Source of the DNA: Nemania diffusa
Lineage: Eukaryota; Ascomycota; Sordariomycetes; Xylariales; Xylariaceae
Direction: 5' to 3'
Length of the DNA stretch: 64,000 nucleotides
Assembly: GCA_038501195.1 (NCBI GenBank)
Contig: JBBPUQ010000002.1
Location: 5,905,001 to 5,969,000 of the forward strand
Below the pieces are notes generated by a model that was given only the letters and a program-made list of their open reading frames with translations, had not been told where the DNA came from and ran no database searches. Positions 23,221 to 36,578 of this stretch are shown here, piece by piece. Position 1 is the first letter of the stretch. Each line of letters begins with the position of its first letter. The position numbers and the translations under genes were made by a program.

Positions 23221-24169
23221 CTATATATAAAATAAAAGTTATAAATTATAAATAATATATTATTTAATTTTAAAATAAATAAAAATAATATTTTAAAACT
23301 TTAATAATATTTGTTATATTTAAAAATATTTTTAAAATAAATTTAATAATTAAAAAAAAAAACTGCAAAATAAATAAAAAATTTAATATAATATATAAAT
23401 ATATAATAAATAAAAAAAATACTTTTGCTTTATAAAATATAATAAATATAATAATAAATAATATATAAACAATAATAAGAAAATTTATAACTTAATAATA
23501 TATAATTATAAATTTTATAAATATTATTATAATAATAATTAAACTAGTTTTTAAAATATTAATATTAGTTATAAATTATAACAATTTTATTAATTATTTT
23601 AATTATATTTATAATAATTTTATTAGTTTATATATATTATTTATATTTATATAGTTGTTATTTTTATTTATAAATAAGTTTTATAAAAGAATAAACTTTT
23701 TGTTATAAAAATTATTTTAAAAAATAAAATACATTTTATTATTAATTTTTATAATAAAAATAAATATAAAAAAACTTATAATTATATAAATATTAAAAAA
23801 ATATTTTTTTAAAGTTTTATTAATATTAATAACAAAATTTATTAATTTAATAATAATTATTATAAATATATTTATATAATATATATTTATAATATTAAAT
23901 AATATATTTTTTTTAATTATAATTATTTTATTTTTTTAATTTAATATTAAATTATAATTATTTATAAAAATATTATTTAATAAATTATATAAAAATATTA
24001 TTTAATAAATTATATAAAAATATTTTATATTATAATTTATTATAATATTTTATTATATATTAATATTAGTTTTAATTTTTAATTTATAATTATAAATGTT
24101 AATAATATTAAATATTTAAGTTTTATTATTAATTATTTAAAATTTTTAATTTTAAAATTTTTTTAATAA

Positions 24170-24217
<48 letters not shown>

Positions 24218-25103
24218 TAAAATATTATTGTTTTTATTTATATTATTTTTTAATTTTATAAAAAAATTATTAATTTTATAATTTAATAAATAAAATAATA
24301 TTTTTCATTTTATTAATATTAATTTTTAATATTAATATTATTTTAAATAAACAAATATTAGTTAATTTAAATTTAATTATAAAAATTAAAATAAATTTAA
24401 AAATTTAAAAATTTAAAAATTAAATATATTATTAAAAAAATTAATTAATTAATTTTTTATATAGTTTATAATAATAATTTAAAATTTTAATTAAAATCTT
24501 TTTATATTATAAAATATATTATAATAAAACGGCAATAATATATTTTATTTAAAAAAAACTATAATATATTAAAATAATAAAAACTTTTAATAAAAATAAT
24601 AATAATTAATATAAAATTATAATAACTATTTATATATATATACATTTAAATATTAAAAACTAGTTATATTTTTTTAAAAATAATAAAATATTAATAAAAT
24701 ATATATTATATATTATTAAAACAAAACTTTTAATTATAATAATAATTGTTTAAAAGTTTTTTTTTATTAATATAATTATTAAAAAAACAAATAAAAAAAT
24801 AAAAATTAAACTTTTTTTTAGTTATAATATAAAAATAATTAATTTTTATAAAAAAAAAAAAGCTTTAAATATAAAAATAATTATAACAAATATAAAATTA
24901 AAGATTAAAAAAAAAAAGAAAAATCAAGTTTATATAAAATAAAAAAAAATAAAGCTTTAACTTTTTTATTAAATTGTTTATTTTTAAATTTAAGTTTAAA
25001 TAATAAAGTATTTATTATAATTAATTATAATATTATATATAAATATTATAATAAAAATTTTAATTTAATAAAAAAATATAATTAATATATATAAAAATAT
25101 AAT
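23221..25103. repeat. AT-rich mutated DNA with an (AAT)n tract
   Basis: Almost only A and T. An interrupted (AAT/ATA)n microsatellite runs from about 24164 to 24214. No terminal repeats or coding trace were recognised. Confidence 0.6.
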
Positions 25104-25329
25104 TAATATAAACAAGTATAAATGTTTTAAAAAATGGGTTTTTTAAAACTACTTTGTATATATTTTTAGTACTAGTTTTATTTAAAACTACTTTATATTA
25201 ATAAATTAAATAAATAAAAAAAGTTTTTAAGTTTTTTTTTTTAACTTAACTTTATAAATCTATTTTTTTTAATTTATATTATATTTTTATAAATTTAAAT
25301 ATAAATATTAGTTATAATAAACTTTATTA
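25104..25329 (+). repeat. Solo LTR of family A, mutated copy with target duplication
   Basis: 226 bp aligned end to end with the unmutated copy at 18719. Nearly all differences are G-to-A or C-to-T, and it keeps AACAAGTAT and TTTGTATATATTTTTAGTACTAG as partial landmarks. It is flanked by ATAAT (25099-25103) and ATAGT (25330-25334), a 5-bp duplication with one G-to-A change. Confidence 0.82.
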
Positions 25330-25776
25330 ATAGTAAAACATTTTTTTAATAAATTATATATATATTATTTATATATTTAATTATATATATAAATAAATAA
25401 TATTATATATTATTTTTAATAAAAAATAATTTATTTTATTATTTAAAAGTTTATATTAAATAATTAAACTTTTTATTTATTTTAAATATTGTTTTTTTTT
25501 ATATTTAATTATAACTTTAAAAATATAACTAATATAAAAAATAAATTTATTATATTTAAATTATAATAAGTTTTTTTATAGTTTTATAAATTTTATATAA
25601 TATATTAAATTATAAATAATATATTTAAATATTTTATAGTTATTTTTAAAAAAACATTTAATAAAAATTATTATATAATTTATTTAAATATAAAAAAAAA
25701 TTATATTTTTATTATTAAAAAACTATTTAGTTAATTTAAATATATTATTAAAATAAAAAGTAATAAATTTAAAAAT
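25330..25776. repeat. AT-rich mutated DNA
   Basis: About 450 bp with no recognisable repeat partner or coding trace. Its last five bases (AAAAT) are the left target duplication of the solo LTR that follows. Confidence 0.6.
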
Positions 25777-26086
25777 TGTCACAGACCACACCTGTATTCG
25801 AACAAATGAATCCCAGAAGTAGTCAGTGTACGCAGTGTGGCTAGTAAGTAGCTAAGGTAGCTAGGTGGATCCTATTGTTTGCTTGGAACAATGGACCCAC
25901 TAAGGGTTGAATGGGGTAGTAAATACAGGAAGGTAGGAGTAGTAAATGAGAAAGCACTTATATAAGTGCGTCGACCTGACCGAAAGGGTTAGGTTTGTTT
26001 CTTAGTTTCTTCAACCTTAGTTTTCTTTTTAAAATATATAGTATTATTCGGTCCTTGAACCTATTGCCAGTATTGCACCCATCACA
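25777..26086 (+). repeat. Solo LTR, unmutated (310 bp) with AAAAT target duplication
   Basis: A GC-normal island in AT-only DNA. It starts TGTCACAGACC and ends CCCATCACA, so it has the TG...CA ends of an LTR, and is flanked by perfect 5-bp repeats AAAAT (25772-25776 and 26087-26091). A TATA-like CTTATATAAG sits near 25956-25966, about two thirds of the way in, as expected of an LTR promoter. No second copy or internal domain is in the window, so it is best read as a solo LTR left by LTR-LTR recombination. The lack of RIP-like change suggests it is young or escaped mutation. Confidence 0.9.
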
Positions 26087-29000
26087 AAAATATAAATAAA
26101 AAAAAATTATATTATATAAATTAAATTAAATTTAAGTTTTATTTATTAAAATATAATAAATATAAATTTTTAAAACTAATAAAATTTAAAAACTTAAATT
26201 AAATATTTAATTAAAATATTAAATTAACTTTATTTTTAAAAATAAATTTTTAAATTTTTAAAAAATTAAAATTAATTATTATATTAATATAATAACTTTT
26301 ATTAATATATTTAATTTTAAAATTTTTTTTAAATATATTTATAAATATATTTATATATATAAAAAGTTATTTTAATATAAAAAATATTATTTATATTAAA
26401 TTTATTAATATAAATATTTATAATTTATAAACTTTTATTATTAACTAAAAACTTTATATTTAAATTAATTTAAAAAATTAATATAATAATATTTATTAAT
26501 TAAAAATTATTTTTAAATATAACTAATATAAAAAATATAAATATAAATATTATTAAAATAAATATTTATATTTTTAATAATTTTAAATTTTTAATATTTA
26601 TTATATAAATTAGTAATTAATTATAACTTTTATTATTATAATTATAATATTAAATATATATTTAATTAATTTTAATATTATATTAAATATTAAAAATATA
26701 TTAATATTAATTAATATATTAAAACAATATAAAATCTTTTTTATAAGTTTTATTAATAATATAATTTATAATATAATATAAACTATTATAAATAAATAAT
26801 TATTAAATATATTTTTTTTATTAAAAAAAGCTAAAATAAAAAAGTTTATATTGAAAATTTTAAAAATAAATTTTATTTTAAAAATTAAAAAGTTTTTTTT
26901 TAAACATTTTTTTTTTTAAATAAATAATTTATTTATATAAACAATAATATTATAATTAAAAAAATTTATAAATATTAAAAAATATATTTAAAATTTAAAA
27001 AAATTAAAATAATATTAATATTTTAAAAAATATTAAATATAAATTTTATTAATAAACAATTAATAAAATATAAAACTAAATTTATATATATATATTTTTA
27101 ATATTTAAATTTAAAAAATAACAAATATTATTTTTAATAAATTTTATAAATAAAATTATATAAAATAAATAAATAAACTATTTTTTTTTGTTTATTTAAT
27201 TTTTATAATTTAAATATAAAAAAAAAGTTTATTTTTATATAATTTAAAATTATTTTATAAATTTAAAATAAAAATATATTATAATAATTAATATTATATT
27301 ATTTTTTTATTAATTTAAAATTTATTTAAAATATTATAATAAATTTATTATAATTTTAATAAATATTTAATAAAAGAATTTTATATTTAAAAATTTATAA
27401 ATAAATTATTATAATTATATTAAAACTTTTATTATATTTTTATTAATTATAATATAATTTTTTTAATTATTAAAATTAAATATTTATAATATTTATAAAT
27501 ATATTTATATTGTTTTTTTTTAAAAAAAAATTATTATTTAAAAAATTATTTATTATATATTTTTTTATAAAATCTTTAAACTTTTAAATAAATACTTTTA
27601 ATATATTTATAATTAAAAAAAATTAGTTATTTTATAAAACTTTAAATTTTTAAATTAATTAAAAGTTTTCAAATAATATTTAAGTAATAATAAATTTTTA
27701 TATGTTTTATTTTTTTTATATATTTAAAATATAAAATTATTATAAAAAAAAAAAACTAAATTGTTAAATTAAAAATATTAAATAAATAAAATTATAAACA
27801 ATAATTTTAATAAATATTAAATATATTATAAATTAATATTTTTTAAATTTATAAAAATAAAACTAAATTTTTTTAAAACAATATAAATATTTATTTATAA
27901 TAATATAATATTATATTATTATAATTTAATTAAAACTTTATTTATATAATTAAATATTTCTTTTAAATAAAAGTTTAATATAATAATGTTTTATTTAAAA
28001 AATAAATATATATAAAAGTTTAGTTTAATTATATTTAATATTTAAATATTTTTAATTATATTTTTTAATTATTTTATATTTTAATTAAAAATATATTATA
28101 ATTTTTTAAAAATAAAAATAATTTATATTATATAAATATATAAATATTTAAAAACTATAATAAAAATATTATATAATTTAATAATTATATTTATAAATTA
28201 TTATTTTATTAAAAATATTTTAAATTAAATTAATTTAAATATAAATTTAATAATTTATTAAAAATTTAGTTTTTAATTAATTATAATTTATAATATTTAA
28301 AATAATTATAAATAAAAAAGTTAAATTTAAATTTATAATTAATTATAATAAAAATTTTAAAAATTATAAAAATTTATAAATTATTTATAAAAATAATAAA
28401 TATATTATAAACATTTTATATATTAATTATTTATTTATTATAATTAATAAATTATTATATAATATAAATTATCAAAAAAAACTATAAATTATATATTTTA
28501 AAAAAATAAATTAATAAATTTTTAAATATAAAATATAATAATAATGTTTAAATTATATATAATTATATTTAAAATAAAATAAAGTTAAATATATTTAAAA
28601 TTTTATAATAAATATAAAATATATATAATATAAATAAAAAAAAACTTTTAAAAAATTATTAATTTATTTAATTAAAAAATAAAAAATTAATAAAAACTAT
28701 TATTATTAATTTTATTATAAAACTATTTAAAATTTTAATAAATATTATTTTATAACATTTAAATAAATTTTTAAATTATAATATATTAATAATTATAACT
28801 TATATTATATTTAAAATAATAATTTATTAAAAAAAAAAACTAAATTATAAAAATAATTATTTAATATTATATATTTATATATTTTTAAAAAAACTAAATA
28901 AATATATTATTTATATTATAATAAAATTTAAATAATAAATAATTTAATTTAATTAAATTCTTTATATATAAATAATTATTTTAGTTTTAATTTTTAAAAT

Positions 29001-29252
29001 TAAATAATATTTTAATTTAATTAAATTAAAAAAGCAATATAATAAAAAATATTTATTATATAAAATAATATTTTTATAAAAATATAAAACTAGTTATAAA
29101 TTTTATAATAATATAAATTAAACAATATTATAATAATTAATTTAAATTAATAAAGTTTAAAATTAATAATATAATTTATTTAAAATTTTATAATAATTTT
29201 TATTTATTTAAAAAACTTTTTAAAAAATATTTATAATAATAAATTAAATTAT
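26087..29252. repeat. AT-rich mutated DNA
   Basis: About 3.2 kb of nearly pure A and T. I found no LTR pair, terminal inverted repeat or coding trace. It has less C and G than elements G and D on either side, consistent with older or more heavily mutated repeats. Confidence 0.6.
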
Positions 29253-32200
29253 TATTACAAACTATATAAGCTATTAAACTTAGTTTATAAATATAGTTTT
29301 AAACAATTGTTAAAATTATATTAGCTATATATATTAAATTATTTAACTGTTTTAAAATATAGTATATAGATTAAAAAAACTTTTTTTTTTTATTTTTTTA
29401 AACTAAATTATAAATAGTATATATTTATAGTTATTAAACTTTAGTTTATTATATATAATTTAATTTTATTTATTTAAATAGCAAATATATAGTTATTTAA
29501 TTATATAATATTAAAAACTTATAAAAAAATAATTTTTATTATAAAAATAAAAAAAAAAAAATAAAACAAAGCAACTAAATATATAAAATATTATTTTTAA
29601 ACTATTTGCTATTATAAAAAAAGAAATAAAAAAATAATTAAATATTATAAATATATTTTTAAACTTTTTAGTTGCTAATATTTAATATAAACTATATTAT
29701 TGCTTAAATAGCTTATAAGTAATAAATAAACAATTTAAAACTAAAACTTTGATTTTAATGCTAATTTCGATGTTAACTTTTAGTTTTTTTTTTTAACTTT
29801 AATAGTAAATATATTTAATATATCAATTAAGCAAAAAAAAAAACAGCTCAAACATAAATAATTATAAAAATATTAAAAAAAAAACTTTTTGTTTAATTAA
29901 AAAAGTTTTTAAAAAATTAAATTAAATTTTTTATATAAAAAACAGCTATTAAATATAAATTAAATAAAAATATTAAATTTATTAATAATAACTAAAATAA
30001 GTTTTATATTATTAATAAACTATTTAATAATATAGCAAAAATAATAACAGTATTATTTTTTATTATAAAAAAATATATTAATAATTATAATTTAATAAAG
30101 TTTTTAAATTATTTTTATAACTATTATTTCGATATAAACTATTTAAAAAAAACAGTATAAAAGTTACTAAAGCTCTGTTAAAAAAAAAAACAACTTTTTT
30201 TAAAGTTTTTTTTTAATTAAAAAAAAACTTTAGCTAATATAAAAAATATATTATAAAACGATTTTACTAAATTAATTATATTAAAAAAAACTATTTTTTT
30301 TTTTAATAAATAAACTAATATTTGTTTTGCTTTTTTTTAGCTATATAAATTAAATATATAAAGTTATAACTATTGTTAAAAAGTTAAAAAGTTGTAATTA
30401 TACTATATATATATAAAGCTTTAGTTAAAAAAACATAAACTTTTATTTAAATATAAAATCAAAAAAAATAAACATAAAAAAAAACATTTTAATAATAAGT
30501 ATAAATAGTATTAACTTTTGAATTATTAATAAATAATTAAAAGCTTAATAAATATTTAAAAAAAAAAAAACAAACAAAACAAAAAAAAAAATTGCTTACA
30601 ATATAAAAAAAGCAGTTATTTTATAACTTAGTATTTGCTAGTACTTTTTATATATAATATTAATATAGAAACTATTAATATATTAAAAAAAATAAAAAAA
30701 CTCGAAAAAAAAATTTTTTTTAAAAAAAAAAGTAGTTTTTAATTATAAATATAATTAAAAATAAATTTACAAGTTAATTTTTATAAACTTTAAAACAAAA
30801 ATTTAACAATATATAAATAATATATTTTTTTTAATAAACTTTATTTATAATAAAACTTTAGTTATTAAAACTTTAATTAATTAAAATTATAAATATATAT
30901 ATATTATAAATAGCTTTTTTGTTAAATGTTTATAATTATTATATATTTTTATTACTTTTTGTTATTTAAAAAAAAGTAGCAATAAAATATATATAAATTA
31001 AAAAAATAGCATATATTAAAACAAATATAAATAAATTTTAACAAAAAATATTAATTTATATAATTTTATAACTAAAATATAATATTATTTTAAATAAGCT
31101 ATAAATAAAAAAATTAAAAATAACTTATTTTATTTATAAGTATATAATTAATATTAATAAAGCAAAAAGTTTTAAAATATAAAAAAACAGTTTTATATTT
31201 TAAATTAAAAATACTATATAAGTAAAAAAAGCTTAGTAATTAATTAAAATAATATTTAATGCAAAAATATTACAACTATATTATTTAAAAATAAATAAAT
31301 CTTTAGTTTTTACTATTATATTTATAAATATTATTAAAGTTTTAATGCTTTTTATAATTAATACAATTAAAAATTAACTTTTTAAAAAATTAATATTGTA
31401 AAAAAACCTGTTTAATAAAAAATAAAAAAACAAATTATTACTATATTATAAAAAAATAAATTATAAAATACTTTTATTTAAAAATAAAAAAAGTAAAAAA
31501 CTAGTAGTTTTATAAAAACTTTTTTATAAAATATTTAAAAATAAACTAATTGTTTTAAAAAAAATATTAACAAAACTATTTAATAAAAGTTACATTTATA
31601 TTAATAGCTTATTAATAAAAACTTTTATACTATTTATAAAAAAATTAAAAAATAGCTTATAATTTTATATTAATTATAAAATATTTAATATTATAACTAA
31701 AACAAATAAATATTTATTTTTGCTAATAAAAAAAACTTTAGTAAATTTTTTAAAAGTTAAATAATTTATTAAATTAAATATATAAACTATTTTTTATAAA
31801 TTTAAAATTAAAAAAAAAAAATTAAATAAAAAACAGCATTTTAAATTAAATTTAAACTTTTTAAATAAATAATTATATTATTTGAACTTTTTAAAACTTT
31901 AATAATATTTTAACGCTATATTAACACTGTTTTATATTAATATTTAAATATTTTTATATTTATATATATAAATAATATATTTATATAATTAAATAATTTA
32001 AAAAAAAACTATATAAAAAAAATAAAATAAATATTTAATTTTTTAAAAGTTATAAAATTATATTTTAATATTAATAAATATAAATTTGCTATTATAAAAA
32101 CTAAATATTTAAGTTTTATTATAAAAATAAAAATAAAAATAAAAATAAATATTAAAAAAATATATATTATTTATAAATAAAAAACTTTTAAATTATTTAA

Positions 32201-35200
32201 AAATATATATAGTTTTTTAAAATTTATAAATTTTTATTAGCAGTTTATTAAAAATTATTTAAATTTTATTACTTTTTTTTTTGTTTTAATAAAAAAAAAT
32301 ACAATGTTTTAATAAAAAAACGAAAAAAAAAAACATTTTCAAAAAGTTTAAAAGCTTTTTTATATTAAAACTAATATTAATTTAATATAACTTAAATAAA
32401 ACAACAATTTTAAAAATAAATTATTTAAAAATAATATATAAAAAATATTTGTTTTAATATAACAAATAAAAATTTTTCTATTTAATAGTTTATTATTTGT
32501 AAAAACTATTAAAAACTAAAAGTAATTATAAAATTTATAATAAAAAACTGTTAATAATAATATATTATATAAAAATATAAAATAATAAACTATATAGTTT
32601 AAAAAAGCTGTTTTAAATATTGTTTAATTATAAAAACTTTAAATATTTTATAATAACTAAATAGTTTATAAAATAACAAATCAAATAGTTAAAATTTTTA
32701 ACTAACTTTTAATTTATATTTATTTATAAAGTAAAAACTAATAATAAACAATTAAATATTTTATTAAAACAAAAATAAAACTTATTTTTAAAAACAAATA
32801 AATAAATTTTAAAAAAAAAGCTTATATTTTTATATTATAAAAAGCTAAGTTTTAAATTAAAAAAACATTATAATATTAATATATTAAACAATATAATAAA
32901 TAATTTATTATTTAATTATTATATTTTTATAAATAGTAATTTATAAACAGTATAAAATACTGTTTTAAAAAAAGCGTTAAATTATAAGTTAATAATATAA
33001 ACAGTATAAAAAAACTAAAAATTTTTTTTATAAAAACTTAAAATAAACAATAAAGTTTTAAACGTTTTTATTACAAAATATAAATTAAAACTAAATAAAA
33101 TTTTCTATTATAAAAAATATATATAAGTATTAAATTAAAAACTGCTTTAAATTAGCTTAATATAAAATTATTATAACTTTTTATTAATTAAACATTTAAA
33201 TTATAATAATATAATAGCTATATTAAATAAAAGCTATTTTTAGCTTAAAATATATTAAATAATATATTGTTTTATAATAAATTATAATATATATAATAAA
33301 AAAAATATTTAAAAATAATAAAAAAAAAAACTTTTTAAGCTTTTATTTATTTTAAAGCAGTTTTAAAGCAAGCTTTTAATAAACTTTATAATAAATTTTT
33401 TTATTATAACTTTTAAAAACTTTTTATTTATTATAGTAATTATTAATAAATTTAACAAAACAGTAATTTTAAAAACTATAAAATTTATAAATATAAAAAT
33501 ATATATAAAACAGTTTATAAACTATTTTTAATAATTTTATAAATTTTTAAAAACTATAATTAATAACTAAAACTTAAATTAAATAAAAAGCTTTTAATAA
33601 CAATTTTACAAATTAATAAATATTAAATAATAATTAAATATTATATATTATTTAAAAATAAATAATATAATAAAAAAAACAAATTAAAAAATATTAATAT
33701 ATTTTAAAACTTTTATAATTTATATATAATTTAATTAAATAGTATTATTATTAAAAATAACTTTAATAATTAATAATAAAAACTTATTAATTATTAAGTT
33801 TAACTTTTTTTTTATTTAATATAAATATTATATAAATTTAATAAAACTAATAAAATATTTAAATATATTTATTAAAAAACTAAAAACATTAATAAAAACA
33901 TTTATATAAAAGTTAAAAAATACTTAAAGTTTTATATAAATTATTATAGCAATAATATAATAAAAAATAAAAAAAGCTGCTAATAAAAAATATAGTTTTA
34001 TAAAATATTTTCAAAAAAACAACTAAATATAATTTAGTTTAAAAAATATAAAAACTAATTAAATTTTTTAAAAAGTAATTTAATTATATTTAAAATATAA
34101 AATAATAAAAGTAATAAATTTATATATAATAAAATTAAATATATTTAAAAAGATATATAACTGTTTTTATATCGATTTTTTATAATAAACTATAAAAAAC
34201 TTTTTACTTTTTTAAATTAATTTAAACTTTAAACTATTAGCTATAATTTTAAATAATAATAAATTTTAAATAAAAAATATTTTTTAAGTATATATTAAAT
34301 AAAATAGAAATAAAAACAGCTTTAAAAAAAAAAAATTTTAATTAAATAAATAAACTATTTTTAACTATTGTAAAAATTTATAAAAAAATTTCTAAATATA
34401 GCAGCGTTAAAATAGTTCAAAAATAAATATAGCAATATTAAAAAATATAATAAACTTAATATTAAACAATAATAATACAAAAAAAAAAAAAAAAAAAAAA
34501 CTATGCACTTTTTAATAAACTATATATAATAATTTATTATAAGTTGTTAATATTAATTAATAATAAAACAAAAAAAAAACTGCTTTTTTTTTAAAAACAA
34601 ATTAATAAAATTTAAATTAATTATATTAAATTAATATATATAAATTAAAACTTTTTTTATTAATAATAAAATAATTTTTTTATTTTTTATTTTAGTTGAT
34701 TTTTTTTTATACTATATTAAAACTATAAAAAAGCTATAAACTACTTTTTTTATTTTAACTTTTAATATTTTAACTATTATATAATAAACTTGTACTATTA
34801 AAATTAATATTAAAAAACTTATTAATTTTACTAAAGTTTTTATTAAAACTTTTAATATAAAATAATATATTTTTAATTATTAAATTAATTATATATTTTT
34901 TAATATTAATTAAATATTTTTTAATTTTAACTATATAATTTAAAAACAATATAATTAATTATAAAATTTTAATTTTATACTTTTTAGTTTCGATTTAATT
35001 ATTTAATATAAAAAAGCTATATATTGTTTAAAAAGTAATAAATTAAAAACTTATATTAACTTTATATTATTAAAATAAAAAGTTAATAATATTAATATAA
35101 AAAAAAACAAGTTAAAAATAACAAAAAAACTTATTAAATATAAAATTTAATAATTAATATTGTTATATTTTAATATAATTTTTAATTAAAAAAAACATAT

Positions 35201-35914
35201 ATTAGTTATTAACTATTAAAAAAAAAGCAGAAAAAAAAAAATAAACAAAAAATAAACTTATTAAATTAAACTAAGTTATAAACTTTTATAACAAAAACAA
35301 ACTTTTGATATATTTTAATTATTTATATTATATATTAAAACTATATAAAAATAATAAATAAATAAAAAAAAAACAAAAAAAAAAAAAAACTATTTATAAA
35401 TAAATAAATATAATTAAATCTATTTATAAAACTTATATATAAAAAATAATGTTTATTAGTTTTTATATAAAGTATAAACAATATATAAATATAAAATAAA
35501 CAAATATAAAAAAAAAAAAAAAAAACTTATTTTTTATATTTATATAAAAATTATAGAAATTTTTAATTAAATAAAAAATATATTGTTATTATTAATAAAA
35601 AAAAACAGAAAAAAAACTATAAATTATTTATTTCAAAATATAAAAAAAATTAAAAATTAACAAAATTTTATATAATAAAAAGAATTTTGTTTATAATAAT
35701 TTATTTTTATTTAAAAAAACTAAAAAAAAAAAAAGCGCTAAAATTAAAAAAAAGCAAAATAAAAATAAAAAAAACTAAATATAATATTATTTAATTTAAC
35801 AAAAAAAAAAATATAAAAAAAAAAAAAAAAAATAGCTATATAAAAATAAAATAAAACCTATTTATTATAAAATTAATATAAATATAACAAAAATAAAAAA
35901 AATAACAAATATAG

Positions 35915-35966
<52 letters not shown>

Positions 35967-36578
35967 ACTTTTATATAATATTATTAAAACAATAAAAAGT
36001 AATAGTTAAATTAATATTATTTATATTTTAAAATAATTAAGAAAAATAATAACTATAAATAAAACTAAAAAATTAAAAAAAAAAAGCAGTAAAATTAAAA
36101 AATATATAAAAGAAAAATTATATATTAATAAAAAAAACATTAAAAAAAAACTAAAAAAAAATAATATAAATATATTAAAAAATAATAAATTATTTAAAAA
36201 AAAAAACATTATAAATAAACAATTTAAAAACAATAAAAATATAATTAAACAAAGTTATTTTTTATAAATTTTATAATATAATTTAGCTTAAATATTATTT
36301 ATATTATTTTTAAATAAATATAAAAAAAAAATAAAGCTATTTTTAAAAAGCTTTATATTAAAAATTTAAAAAAAAAATAATATTATAAACTATATAAATT
36401 ATTAAATTTAATTTATAAATATAGTTTTAAACAATTGTTAAAATTGCATTAACTATATATATTAAATTATTTAACTGCTTTAAAATATAATATATATATT
36501 AAAAAAACTTTTTTTTTTTTTTTTAAATTAAATTATAAACAGTATATATTTATACTTATTAAATTTTAATTTATTATA
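29253..36578 (+). mobile_element. Ty3/gypsy LTR retrotransposon D (RIP-inactivated)
   Basis: LTRs at 29253-29453 (201 bp) and 36381-36578 (198 bp) in direct order. They start TATTACAAAC and TATTATAAAC, readable as TGTTACAAAC after TG-to-TA change. The 5-bp target duplication is ATTAT (29248-29252 and 36579-36583). A gypsy-type RT core is seen on the + strand near 31949-32012: a frame reading FIYINNIFI, then LNNLKKNY, close to the element G motif but in a different LTR family. Asp-to-Asn changes and stops show it is dead. It holds a 47-base poly-A run (35918-35964). Length 7326 bp. Confidence 0.85.
35918..35964. repeat. 47-base poly-A run
   Basis: Uninterrupted A homopolymer inside element D, close to its 3' LTR. 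It may be a replication-slippage expansion of a purine tract, or an assembly-sensitive site; its true length is uncertain in most sequencing data. Confidence 0.9.
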
